From contig NW_006768766.1 of the NCBI RefSeq assembly GCF_000204055.1, positions 1,907,305 to 1,971,304 of the forward strand: a stretch of DNA of 64,000 nt, written 5' to 3'. The notes beneath the pieces were generated by a model. That model had not been told where the DNA came from, made no database searches, and saw nothing but the letters and a program-made list of their open reading frames with translations. This stretch comes from Melampsora larici-populina 98AG31. Taxonomy: Eukaryota > Basidiomycota > Pucciniomycetes > Pucciniales > Melampsoraceae. Position 1 is the stretch's first letter, and the number at the start of each line of letters is the position of its first letter. The position numbers and the translations under genes were made by a program. This document shows positions 39,246 to 50,718 of this stretch, in pieces.

Positions 39246-40333
39246 TTTAAAAAAAATGGATATTTACATGAAATTTAAAGTTTCCTTGTGCAAAAGAAAT
39301 GTAGAGATTAGACATTTACCAGACAAAACAAAATTGACTAGAGTCTGCAGAGACAACTGAAGCTTGGTGAATTTGGCAACTAACAACCAAAGAAGAAGCA
39401 TGTATCTTTTTCAGCTTGTGATTACATATAAACTCACCAGAAAAGGGGGAAGCATGGAGCCCAACTCTGCCTTACTGGCTGGAAGGAAATGGGATGTGTT
39501 TTAGGCAAGTCAAACCCCTAACAAGGCTTTGGCAAGCCCCCAGTTTACCACCAATGCTGAAGGTGATGTCATGTGGCATATTTGAGAACTCACACCATGT
39601 GCAATTTCACTCATGGATCAGCTTATGGACTAGGAGAATTTGAGGCCGTCTGCACTGACATGTACTACTGCTCTTGGTGTGGCTATGGAGAGGGGCAACC
39701 TCTTACCTTCCCTATACAGGTAACAGATATGACTACAAAAATGTGTCAGGATGTTGCAAGCATAAAATGTGATGGCATATTTAGGGGATACAAAGTAAAA
39801 TTAAGGCATGTGCCTGGTGTTGTGCCCAGAATTCTTTTGGCTGTGAATTTGGATTCCATGCCCAGGGTTTTGCCCAGAGAATCCAAATTTACATTCCAAA
39901 TCCTGGCACAAGGCCAGGGATGTGCCTGGATTCTAATTTGTATCCCGTAATTGCACCGGGTGTCAGTCTGATGCACCTTCTGCATGGAAAGAAAAATACA
40001 GTGGCTAAAACCAAGAATGTGTTATAATCCTGCCTGCAAAAATCTTGGGGGTCCAAACCTTTTGAGGTTTTTTTCTAGCAAAAAAACACTTGTTAGCACC
40101 AAATATTCAGTGACTTTGGCCTTTTTAGGTCCCTGAAAATAGTACCACCACACTGGTTTTGAGATTTATGTGGCCACAATTGAGCTTTCATGGTGTAACT
40201 AGCATCATTCTGAGTCTTGTAAGGTTTTTGTTAGCCTTCACTAGAACTCTAGATTCTTTCCGGAGAGCGGGACTTGAGGAGAGCACTGGAGTAGGACTCG
40301 GAGTAAACTTATAACTTTGGTATATAGATTACA

Positions 40334-40489
40334 AACTAGCTCCAAAGAATCCCATGTATTGCTCTCAAAGAGTCAGTAATCCTCCTAGAGATCTGAAAAC
40401 AAGATATGAAAGGTAGAGACAATCAAAGAGATAGAAATGCTCACCTAGCTCCAAATAATCCCATGTATTTCTCTCAAAGAGTGGCAATT
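40334..40489. repeat. Direct repeat of about 46 bp
   Basis: CTAGCTCCAAAGAATCCCATG...CTCTCAAAGAGT at 40334 recurs about 110 bp downstream as CTAGCTCCAAATAATCCCATG with few changes. The copies might be part of a duplicated repeat end. Confidence 0.6.
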
Positions 40490-41436
40490 ATTTGAAGCCA
40501 GGTTAAGACAATAAACATATGTGTGGTCTAGCAAATCCTGTACTCCTACTTCCATAACATACTTTCATGTTTGTATTCCTTGTCAGTCCCTGGTATGCCC
40601 TATGTATCCAGCTAGGCACGTGGTCTAAAAATGTGTTACAGGCTCCATATTTTCTTTTGGATAGACAAATTTGAGCTTGTCCTTCATATTACTGTATCCA
40701 CCTCAATAAGCACATTTCAGCTGTCTAAGTATCATGCCCCAGCATCAAATCTGGGCATTGCATCATCCAGCCTTCAAGTGAAACTTGATTTTACAGGCAT
40801 CATTGTAACTGGACACCCAAAAGTGCTATAAGAACCTACCAATAAAAGATGATTTTTAAATACCAGTATATTGTTAAGCCATGGGTTGTGGTACCGGAAA
40901 TGTGCCAGGCAAAAAAGATGTACCTAGCCAAGGGCTATCAGATGGCACATACATGGGAGCCTTTCCATGCCTGGTTGCTTTGGAGAAGTGTGAAATGTGT
41001 TTTTACCCCAAAGCCAAAGAAAAACATTGCAGCTCAGGTTGTGCACTCACAGACAGAGTTATTGGTGATTACTCATGATGCACAAGTAAAGTTATGAAGG
41101 GCTCTGGTCAAGGTGGATCCCAGGCAGCCCAAGAATTAATATCATACCTCCTCCCTGCAATGGAAATAGTAGAAGTAGTGGCTTGGGGCCAGTGTGATTC
41201 TGTGTTGGTAGGCTCTCTCAGTGCTTTCTGGAGTCCTATTGTTGAGTGCAGTGACAAGATTTGGAACAGGAAACAGGTGGTGAGCTTGATTTCTTCCCAT
41301 GGACAAGGAAGCCAATTTGGGCAAGTAGTGGTACACTGGCAAACTGAAGCACATGTCAATATTCACAAGAACCATTTCAGAGGAAAAGGGAAAGAAGTAA
41401 ATTTGCTCTTGATCAAACTCCTGGTAGTCATCTGGC

Positions 41437-42076
41437 CTAGATCATGACTCCACATTGGCTGATTGAGGTCAGTGGCTTGAACTTAGGGCACTGATTGATC
41501 AAAGCTTTTTTAGTCTTTGGAGAGATAAACTCTATTTGAGAAGCATTTTTGAAATCAGTGGTAAGATTAATGTAGAGCGGCGGATAATCCGCAAAGGCAT
41601 CACAATACTTACTGCAGTTTTCAGGTAGCGTTGGTGTTAGAGATTGGACACAGGAGCCTTGTCTGAGGAGTATATCTTTGGTCCATATATTTATTGATCC
41701 TGGAAGAGAAGTAGGAAACTCTAATTTCTGAAATTTGGTAGAAATGATTGATGTGATTAGCAAGCATTCCTTCATGAACAAGTTGTTTCAAAAATGACTT
41801 ACACTCCATAGCCATGGTCGGCATAGTTGCTATATTGCACAAGAAGTATATAAGTGAAAAGGTTTGAATGCTATTCAAGATTGGCGAGTCATGGTTCAAG
41901 TACGTGAGGTATGGTCCATCTTCACCTGGAGGGAAGGCTTTCACCCTACGTTTGCGCTTTTTAGATTGATTCATTCTAGCCTCAAGTGCAGCCATGCAAT
42001 CCAGTTTTTCAAGTATCTTGTCAAAAACATCGATAGGTAGGTCCATGAGGCGCAGGGGACGAGATTTATGTCTCAA
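41437..42076 (-). pseudogene. Truncated F-box family gene
   Basis: Minus strand; the first possible ATG is at 42046. Exon 1 has MDLPIDVFDKILEKLDC (F-box) and YLNHDSPILNSIQTFS, matching the LPDEILLEII ... YQHxPxSPILTSFQSFS pattern of the family. After an intron (about 41732-41802), exon 2 begins KLEFPTSLPGSINIWTKDIL, equivalent to the second exon of sister genes. The frame ends at 41437 with only about 70 residues of the ~400-residue LRR-like part, exactly at the border of the CpG-poor repeat block. The rest was probably lost to repeat insertion. A short F-box-only protein cannot be excluded. Confidence 0.65.
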
Positions 42077-42882
42077 TTCCTCGGTTTGAATAATCTCTTC
42101 GACTTGATTGAATTAACTTTCGAATCCCTGAAGAGCTCGTGATTCAAGAGTCTTATTGACCGACGAGAAAGGGCCATTTGGACTTTCGGGTAGGCCAAGT
42201 TGAAGAAAGATCCCAAGCATCCATTCCTTAGACCGGGTAAAGCCTTGCATTTCAAGTTCTTCGAAGCGCTTCCGAATGAAGTCGACTCGAGATGACGGTT
42301 TACTGGCCGAGTCTCACTGTGACGTTTGGAGACAATCTCGTGCCAAAGTCCAAGCTGAGCTGCGCGACCAACGGATGGCATATCGATATACTTTGGTGAG
42401 TAGCTGGTTCCTGATGTCCTCAGGCTCAAGTGATTCAGTAGAGAAAGAACTGAGAAGTTTCAATGGACGATGAATTTTCCTTCTTCAAAAGCAAGTCCAC
42501 TCGAGAGTTTGATTCGGGCTGTTCGGCGTGACAGAAGTGGTCAAGAGAAAGTCAAGAGAAAGACCATGACGTCATCAGTGATGATCACGTTTCATCAAAA
42601 CTCGCGACCGTGAGTGTATGCGGGCAAACAAACCGAGACCTGCAAGATAACTTGGGACCCTATCCGTCTTGGTGCAATGAGTACAAACAATGTGATTATC
42701 ATCATAATTGCATAAGTTAACATTGTTCGAGGAGGAATGACGAAAATTTGAATGACAACTAAAGAAAAACAAAACTTAAAGAATTCATGAACTGAAAGAC
42801 AATTTGTTAAACAGTAACGACTTGAGTATTACAGACTTCACAATAACAACAACAAGCTGATCAAGTGATGTGAGTTTCTTGA
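42077..42882. other. Spacer between two F-box loci
   Basis: One open stretch on each strand near 42080-42430 was seen, with CpG-rich codons and a possible plus-strand donor site at about 42394, but neither resembles a known family nor has a supported start. No other structure. Confidence 0.4.
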
Positions 42883-44500
42883 TCAGAAAAGAGAAATCTC
42901 AATTTGAGGACTCAAAGTATATGAAGAAAGATGAAAAGAGATCCCTTTGGATTTACAAAACGCTTCTAATGGTAAAACTCTTTCACTTGATTCTGGATCA
43001 AGTGGAAAACGAGTTTCAGGTACAAGTAAAGATAAAAGCTTGAGTTTAGGAAATGGATCACCAAGAATAAAATCGATAAACGTTATATGATCTTCAGGTA
43101 GAAGATGATAAACTTTTAACACTTCGATGGTTTTAGAATCTTTAAAACAATGAAAATAATCACAAGATGAATGTCGCCAAATTGTCAAATGTGTTAAAGA
43201 TGGTAAATCGAATTGATGGTGTCTTGGTTCGAATTCACTTAAATCTTCTTGTAATGGTCTAAAATGCGCATTCCAAGGTTCATCAAATTTAAGTTCCAAA
43301 TGAGTTAAACCTGGTGCCCAAGTACTAATCAACCAAGGCGTGTTTGATAACCAAAGATTAGCACAATCACGAAGTGATAAATTAATCAATTGAGGTGGAC
43401 CTTCATGACAACCCCAGGAACCATCTATGACATCAACATCGTGTAAAGCTAATCTTTTGAGATTTACTGAATTTTTAAGACAAGTAGCAAGGCTATCGAC
43501 CTCGACTGGACGTTCAACTGAAACTTTAGAGCATTCGAGTGATTCTAAAAGTGGTAGGACTTTGATCGGTTCAATAATACAACCAGCCAAGATTGAAGAT
43601 AACCAAGGACCACTGATTTGAAGATGACGAAGTTGTTTTAAATCAGATAATAAAGAAGTTAAATTATTACGTAAAATCCACATTTCAATCGGATCAGGAG
43701 AAGCAAAACCTGCATCAGGAGAACGGATTCTAAGAGTCGAGAGTTGTGAACATTGAGAAATCACTTTGATCACATTTTGAGGTGAAAGACCATGTGACTT
43801 TTGACGTTTAAAATCAACATGGTCTAAATCGTGAGGTAGTAGATAAGCTGAAACCGCTAAATTGTCTGAATTGATGATTGGTACATCCCAGAAATCTTTA
43901 TCTTGTTCAATGAATTTGATTTTACGTTCCCTTAAAGAGTAATGATTTAAATTCCCTTTTCCACTTGAATGTTTAATTGAAATTGGTTTAGGTGGTATCT
44001 CAAACCATTGCTCAGTTAATCGTATAGTGATTGATTGAACATGAGGCCCATGTTTGGGTAAGAGTTCGTCATTCCAATATGACATTGGAATCGGCATCAA
44101 AGTAGGAAAATTTATAGCCTGAAAGAAAAAGAAATGATTAGTAATTGGGAGATATCAATAGCCAAGTTGAAAGTGGACTCACCTTCCAAAGTAAAGGTCG
44201 ACAAATAGAATATAACCTATGATTAACAATCGAAAAAGACTGAAAACTAGTCAAGATTGGACTTTGTGGTTTATGTTGGTAAGTCCATAGAGTGGTACGT
44301 TTTCCAGAAGTAAGAGTAATTAAGTTCTCATGTTTCTTTGTAGTTTTGTTTGCTAATTCATTCGAATTATCAAGTTTGAGATATTTTATGATTTCTAATA
44401 AGATTTCATCTGGTAAGTCGTTTAGATAGTCTTTTGTAAGTTCATCTTGTTTTGAAGCTGTTTTATTTTGTCGAGTTTTGAGTTTTCTTTTAGTTCCCAT
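42883..44500 (-). CDS. F-box/LRR-like protein, intact member
   Basis: Two exons. Exon 1 (44500 to about 44184) encodes a basic start (KRKLKTRQNK), the F-box YLNDLPDEILLEIIKYLKLD and NHRLYSICRPLLWK. A 61 bp-class intron with GTGAGT and CTTTCAG follows. Exon 2 begins AINFPTLMPIPMSYWNDELL and continues through FIEQDKDFW, SLLSDLKQLRHLQISGPWLS, LPLLESLECSKV, DVDVIDGSWGCHEGPPQL, STWAPGLTHLEL, LPSLTHLTIWRHSSCDYFH and LPLEAFCKSKGIS to a stop at 42883. This is the full-length reference for the family here, about 510 residues. Predicted to be an SCF substrate receptor; the substrate is unknown. ATG at 44500. Confidence 0.88.
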
Positions 44501-44943
44501 TTCTGAATTGATGGTGTTGATACTGATAGTGTTGATGATGAAGTTGTTTAATTCACATTTTCATCAAGTTGGGGCTCATATTTAACTACTCGGATGCTAA
44601 TCGGATCATCAATGGCAATGCCCCGATTAGGACCACTGAGAGCGCAAACGGACCGTCCTGTTTTGCACCCTCAGTCTGTTGTCTTCGGGCTTTGTGACAT
44701 TTCTACGCAGCCATAATCATTTTGCGACTTTTGAAAACGTCAACAGATGAACCAAAGCCGCACCGTCCTACTACATATATTTTTATTATGCCAGGGTCCA
44801 TGGTTCTGGGTAAAGCTCGATGTATAGCCTTGGCCCCGGTGATAGGTATGCAGGAATGCCCTTGGGATAGTGAAAAGAGTTTGGTATGTATTTGGATTTT
44901 TATCCTCAACCAGTGCTCCAACCCACTAGTGTTTTGTATCATC
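44501..44943. other. Upstream region of the intact F-box gene
   Basis: Presumed promoter. No gene or repeat recognised up to the TIR element. Confidence 0.45.
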
Positions 44944-46047
44944 ACACCGCGGGAATTGATAAGTATGAAACTCGATTGAGCGAAGTTGCGGTGTCCAAGT
45001 CCGCAACTTCCTTCAATCACGGGTTTCGTTTGCAATACGTTCACATTACGTTTGCAGGTTCCCCTCGGGCTGCCCTGTATGCGCACGTCTAGTCAAATTT
45101 CATGTATCATGTTGTATCCTGTTTTGTCACAATTCCGTCTCCCTCAGTTCCTTTCACATGATGATCAGAGGCCTCAAAAGGGACCTTAACCACACCAGTA
45201 ACTTATCAACACGCTCATTCTTAGCTTGTTCTCAAATCCACATAAGGTTAACTCCAATGGTTCTTGAGTGACATCAACAACTTGTTGTATCGATCCTTTG
45301 AGATAGATCTGTTTATCATTCTGATTGAGGTATTTTTCCATACATGATCATCGAAACAAAGTCTAAACACAAATAAATTGATCAAATTCGAGATCGATTT
45401 CAAAGAACGATTACAAACAGAATCGAAATCGAACAAAAAAATGCAAATATAAGAATTAGGAAGAGAAAGGACAATCATAATCCTACATGTAGATTTTCTG
45501 ATTAAGAGAAACAAGAGGGGATAGGTATTTGAATTAATTGAGAAAGATACATGATTCATAGCATGAAAGTGAATCAAACAAAGAAAGAAAAAAACAAAGG
45601 AAAACAAAGCTACAAGAGTAATTTACATAGAAATTTTATGATTGAAAAGAAATGTAAATGAGTTGATTTGTCAAAACAAAAGAAAGAATTCTAAAGAGTG
45701 AAATCATCATGTGTTTTTATGAAAACCTAAGACAGAAAAAAGGATTTCAAAAGAGTATCAGAGATTTGTTTTGGATTTTGATGCAGTGAAGCAGGAGTTT
45801 GTTTGACTTACGTTAAAAGAGGATTGAAAGTATCCACAAAAAGAGAGGACAAAAATGAAAGATGAATTTTTTCTTCTACTTGAGGATCTATGAGGGTCTA
45901 CATATCTAAACGTGAGGGCAGCTCGAGGGGAACCTGCAAACGTAATGTGAACGTATTGCAAACGAGACCCGTGATTGAAGGAAGTTGCGGACTCGGACAC
46001 CGCAACTTCGCTCAATCGGGCTTCATACTTATTAATTCCCGCGGTGT
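44944..46047. mobile_element. 1.1 kb non-autonomous TIR element
   Basis: Inverted repeats of 133 bp at 44944-45076 and 45915-46047, starting ACACCGCGGGAATT, differ at about six positions. Each arm contains a hairpin, GAAGTTGCGG...CCGCAACTTC. The 840 bp interior (45077-45914) is AT-rich with no supported gene. No clear target duplication was seen on either side, so the true ends may extend slightly or the copy may be old. Confidence 0.75.
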
Positions 46048-46309
46048 CAGATAGCCCTTCTTTGCCTGCCTGCAATCAAGTACTGTATAACCTTACAGGC
46101 AGGTAATGTTTGTTTCTTTTTTTCCACCCAAAGTGTGCTTTACGGGTTCTGTATGTGCTCTCCGGCGGGGCCCTCCCTGGTGTGTGTCGCGGGTGCAACA
46201 GGGAGTGCAATCACATCCTGTGAGCCCCAAAGATCAAAATAGGTGGCTGCCTAGGGTGCAACACCTCAGACAGGCCCAGACTGTTGATCAGAGCACACCC
46301 ACTTGATTT

Positions 46310-49000
46310 GAGGGATAGAAAATGGAACATTGATAAAACTAGAAAGCTTACTTATGAGTCATTCACAATGAAGCAATTACGTTGTTAGTCAAGGAGGTGC
46401 TTATGAGTGAATATGAAAAGGCTTGAATGGATGAGTATCAAGCCTTGTGAACTCATAGGTTGCTTATAAGGAAAATGAGTGCACTTCTAAGAGTTAAGAG
46501 CACACATTTGAGAATAGAGATGAATGTGTAGCAACATATTAAATGAAAGTCAAGACAGCCTATCTAAATGGAAAACACAACATCATATCAAAATATCACA
46601 ACTGGTAGGATCATAAGATCACAGTACACAATCATTGTAGAACTTTTAAGTCTATTTGTGCATAACCAAGACAGTGAATATTACTTATTTCTGGGAAATG
46701 TACCACATTTTTTGGTGTTGTAGTTGAACTAGAATGAACCATATCAGCAATATGGGAACAATGAACATTACTGATTGCTGGGAAATGTGCCACATTGTTT
46801 GATGTGAATTTTTATCCTGACCAAAACTTTACTGCACAGAATTACATAGAGAGCAGCTGGATTTATTTCAAGTTGAACAAGGTTTGGAGATGTTTTAGAG
46901 CATGTTTGGTACAAGTTGATATACATATATTGTGATATACTACACCAAACCAATATACAGCATATCAGCATATATATACATATATGAAGTTTTGAAAAGG
47001 ACCGGGGTGTTCAGTAAATTTATTACAATGGACCCTGTCAACTTCCCAGCAATCCTTATTTTCTTTGATAAACCTGATTTGGTTGACATCAGATGACATA
47101 AGTGCAGGCTTAATTCAAAGTTGGTCTTTGGTGGGAGACATTTGAAGCCAGTCCAATCTTAACCCCACATCTACCACTTTGACATAAGATCTGTGTTTTG
47201 GCAGAATCTCCTGATCACATGTGGACATTGGACTTCTTTTTTCAGAAGGAAAATTGAGGTACTAGAGCACCAGAGTAGCAAAGGATATCCTACAATTAAC
47301 AGCACATATTGGGGATATGTCTTGGCAGTTTCAATGTACCAAATCTGAGTGACCCTCCATATGAGGGGTTGACAGATTGAGTACATCCTTCAATTGAGGA
47401 CTATAAATTATTTAAGACTAGTCATGATCAGAGCTTTGGGTTTGTGTTGATAACTCCACACTGTAGTCCTCTTTCCTGAGCTAAGGGCAATCCTTGGTTA
47501 ATTTTCTGAATTGTGTAGTATTTCCATTGAGGTAAGTTGTTCCAGTTGAGACTGGGATCATTGATCAGAAGGTATTCTGCAATATGAATAAGGACCTCAT
47601 GTGATAGGCAAGAAAATGCATTTTTATGAGTGTTCAATGCTATGTTGTTTCCCAGAAGTTGCTCTGTTGCCTGTTCTGGGTTTGTCATTTTGATCAATGG
47701 TTTGGTGAATTTGAGAAAGTTAAGATTGAGAACTTGGAGCAATTATGATATCAAAGGTTTTGTCTTCAAAGTCAAAAGGGTGACCAAAGACATAGCATGA
47801 GAGACTTCATCAAGTTCAAGCCAATCAACTTTAAGAGCTCAGACTAAATTCAAGTGTCAATCAAGCACCTGCACATCTCTAAAAGTTGATATTTATCAGC
47901 TCAGTAGCACTCATGATGCAGCCGGTATATCTGTGCAACCTGTCAATGCAATCCTAAACAAGGAAAGCAGGGTGCAGGTCCTGCAAAATCAACAAAGTTT
48001 GATCACTTGTCCTTTTGGATGATTTTTTTGCTTGAGGCTGAAGTTGCAAGCTTCAAGTGAGCCACCGGTCTAATACTTCAATGATCAGCACACTCTTACA
48101 ACAGCAACATGATGTCACATAAATAGATGCTTTGAAGAAAGCTGCAAGATGTCAAATGTAGGAAAGTAAACCTAATTGTTACATTTTTAATCTCTCCAAG
48201 TTTTTTCATCACATCAATTTCTAATTTCATACAATATCAGTGGATAAGATTGTTGCAGAGTTCATGAAGTCTCAAAAAGATATCAACTTTCTAAAAAAAG
48301 ATCAAAGAAACAATTCATTGTCATTTTGACACTCACTTTTCTAAAAAAAAATTACCAGCAGGAATTGAGTTAGACTGGCAAAATTCTTTAATCTTTGGGA
48401 TATGTACCTTGATTTCTTGGTTCAATAGATGCTGGGAAAGAACCATCAGATTTGTTATACTGGTAGCAAATCAAAAAAGGTTTCAGTCAAGTGAAAGGAT
48501 TTTGTGAAGTATAAGAGGTAAGGAAGATGGACTCATGTGCTTAGGTGATTGTACCGGATGGTATAGACCCACATATTGTTCAAAGCATGATTCATTTCTT
48601 AACCTTCCACAACACAAGGAGTGCATAACTTTTAGCCATAATGATCAGTTTGAAGGTTATTTGGGTATCAAGACTGATCTGAAGGTCCACACCCAGTGAA
48701 AACTCCACATTGGTACCAGATATTACTGAAAGAGATTTGACACATATCACTACAATATGCTGCCAGATCACCACAAGAAGTAGCAGTTGAGATAGGAGTC
48801 TTTGTAGATGTGTCCCAAAGATTGTCCGTGTTTGCTTCATTCTGATTTATTTGACATTAAGAATCAGTTCAAAATCACATTAAATTATCTATTATTTCTT
48901 CTTGGAGTCTCAATCACTGGTGATTGTGCAATTCTTTCTATTAAACCTGTTCAATCATCCTTGGTACATCTACAGGGGCATTAATGATGACTTGACTTCT
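46310..49000. repeat. CpG-depleted block with a fossil F-box gene
   Basis: CG dinucleotides are nearly absent and TG/CA abundant. Apart from the F-box fossil at about 47040-47690, no gene could be supported. An AT palindromic stretch (TATACATATA...) lies near 46918-46985. Confidence 0.6.
47040..47690 (-). pseudogene. Fossil F-box family gene
   Basis: Minus-strand fragments in more than one frame recall the family: MTNPEQATEQLL then LSHEVLIHIAEYLLIND (F-box), MYSICQPLIWRV (end of exon 1) and, past an intron-like gap, an MSTCDQEILPKH-like stretch. They are closest to the split F-box gene (LPYEILIDIAEYLLND, TYSICRPIIWRV, MSVWHQEILPKHG). Several frame breaks and stops. Changes are mostly of the C-to-T/G-to-A type expected in this CpG-poor block. 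Confidence 0.7.
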
Positions 49001-49309
49001 CATAAATTGTAAGAGTAGTATTGGTCCACAAAGCAATTAAATTATTTCAACCTCATTAAATCAAAGTAGAGAGTAGCAGTAAGCAAGTAGAGTGGGAAAA
49101 GCGTTAAAGAAGGTTTATGCGGTGCACAAGATACTTTAATACAAGGTTATCTTGAATTTGTCTACATTTTCAGCCATGTGAGTACAGTCGATTGCAGAAA
49201 GCTTGGAAACTTTTGCCCGCCAAACTTGGGCAAATTGGCGTGGAATTCTTTCCAAGCTTTGTGAAATTGACTGTACTATATTCATCACAATCGACAATCA
49301 TTTTGATGT

Positions 49310-50108
49310 TTACTCCAAGCGTGCAAAGAGAAGCACACTGGGTAAAAGCTTGATGTGCACGGAACCAGGAAGAAGACTGAATATAATCCCGTTGAATTTG
49401 CAGAACTCTTCCATTATACTCACTGTGGTTGCCTTCGCCCGGTCAAGTGGAATTTCTACAGGTTCTATATGCAATGTGATGCTCTTGAGATTAGGGAACA
49501 CATTATTGGTGATGAAGTCAGCAAGTTCTGATAGTTGGTTTGAACTATCATCTGAGATATCATCGAGGCAATCGTGTCTTCGAAGGTGATAGAACGTGAG
49601 ATGACAGAGACTTTTGCAATTGCGGAAGCGGTGAACATAGTGACAAGTGGCATGTGGCCATATGGAAAGATGCGTTAAAGCCGGTAAATGAACTTGAGCT
49701 GGGTGAAACTCTGGAACGTCTTCTGTTGGAAAGATGTTGGCCTGTTCATGAAATTTGATATCTAGATGAGTAAGCTGAGGCGCCCAAGCACAGATAAACC
49801 CAGGCATATCTGATAAACAGAGTGCGATGCAATCGCGAATGGTAACATCGACTAATTGAGGAGGTGCTTGATGACTGCTCCAAGAGCTGTCCAAGGCATC
49901 AACGTCCTTCAGCACAAGTTGCTTGAGATTTTTGAGATTTGAAAGACAGGCAGGAAGGCTGTCAACCTCTGACCCCTCACCTGCCAAAAGGTGCGCAAGC
50001 TCGAGCGATTCGATTAATGGGAGTTGAGAGATGGGTTCAATGAAACAGCTTGTGGATATCGAATACCTAGGACCTCGGATCTTGAGATGTTGAATACGTC
50101 CAAGATCA
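49310..50108 (-). pseudogene. C-terminal half of an F-box/LRR-like gene split by a transposon
   Basis: The frame opens at the transposon junction with SDLGRIQHLKIRGPRYS and runs to a stop at 49310. On the way are IEPISQLPLIESLELAHL, DVDALDSSWSSHQAPPQL, AWAPQLTHLDI, LPALTHLSIWPHATCHYVHRF, LADFITNNVFPNLKSITL and MEEFCKFNGI. These match the intact gene at 42883-44500 in order. Upstream of 50108 the open frame continues into the element and no longer matches the family. Its missing N-terminal half is at 60750-61724; joining at the shared CCAAGATCA keeps the frame. The gene is therefore one locus broken by a 10.6 kb insertion. Confidence 0.88.
50100..50108. repeat. Target site duplication, left copy (CCAAGATCA)
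   Basis: Identical to 60750-60758. The preceding T (50099 and 60749) also matches, so the duplication may be 10 bp. Confidence 0.8.
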
Positions 50109-50718
50109 CAGAATATTGGCAGCGCAACAAAATTTACGAGCCGAATTTCCGAGCCAAGTCGAGTCAAGCCAATTTCACACATCTGCGAAATACAGATACC
50201 TTTACGGATGACAGTAGTTTCACACGTCCCAAAGTAGGTGACTTGACAACGGCCTCTTCTGGAAAAGAAAACTATCGAACATATCCCAATCGAGATGTCC
50301 CAATCTAGCGAGCATGCGCATGCCTCCAGGCAGTTCTGCATGTCTCCTCCAGCGTTCTCGTTCAAAATAAAACTTTGCCCCATGTCAATTGCACTACTAT
50401 TGCAGTTTGCAAACGTATTATGTGAGTTTGAAAAGAAAGGCAACACCGTGCCCAAACTATCAATGCCCTGCTGAAAGGATTGACGCAATCCAACGAACCG
50501 CATATGTATATACATACATGGAATTGAAAAAGATGACTTCCATTTCCCCAATGAATGTTGTAGCTGAGATTTTAGCCGCTGCCAAAACCATCCGAGCGCT
50601 TCTCAGAGGCTTGATTCTGCGTAACTTTAGTATCTTCAACACCTCCTGAACACCTCCTGCTCAATTCCCTCAATAAATCCCTATTATTGTCATACCTTGC
50701 GCTCGCCAATATATCACT

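Larger units (their letters stand above)
38465..41440. repeat. CpG-depleted repeat block
   Basis: Very few CG dinucleotides and no intact gene. It contains the foldback at 38661-39245, a 46 bp direct repeat (40334-40379 and 40444-40489) and a palindromic stretch near 39844-39890. The right edge coincides with the point where the F-box gene at 41437-42076 stops being recognisable. Confidence 0.6.

Noticed and set aside
42073..42429. 118-codon minus-strand frame upstream of the truncated F-box gene
   Set aside because: Starts at TTG, matches no family, and could not be spliced to the F-box exon convincingly.
45758..46075. 105-codon frame matching one at 44986-45092
   Set aside because: Both lie in the inverted ends of the 1.1 kb element; not genes.
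49310..50551. A 413-residue protein as one gene
   Set aside because: Its first ~140 residues are element sequence read through the junction; only the part from 50108 downward belongs to the F-box gene.
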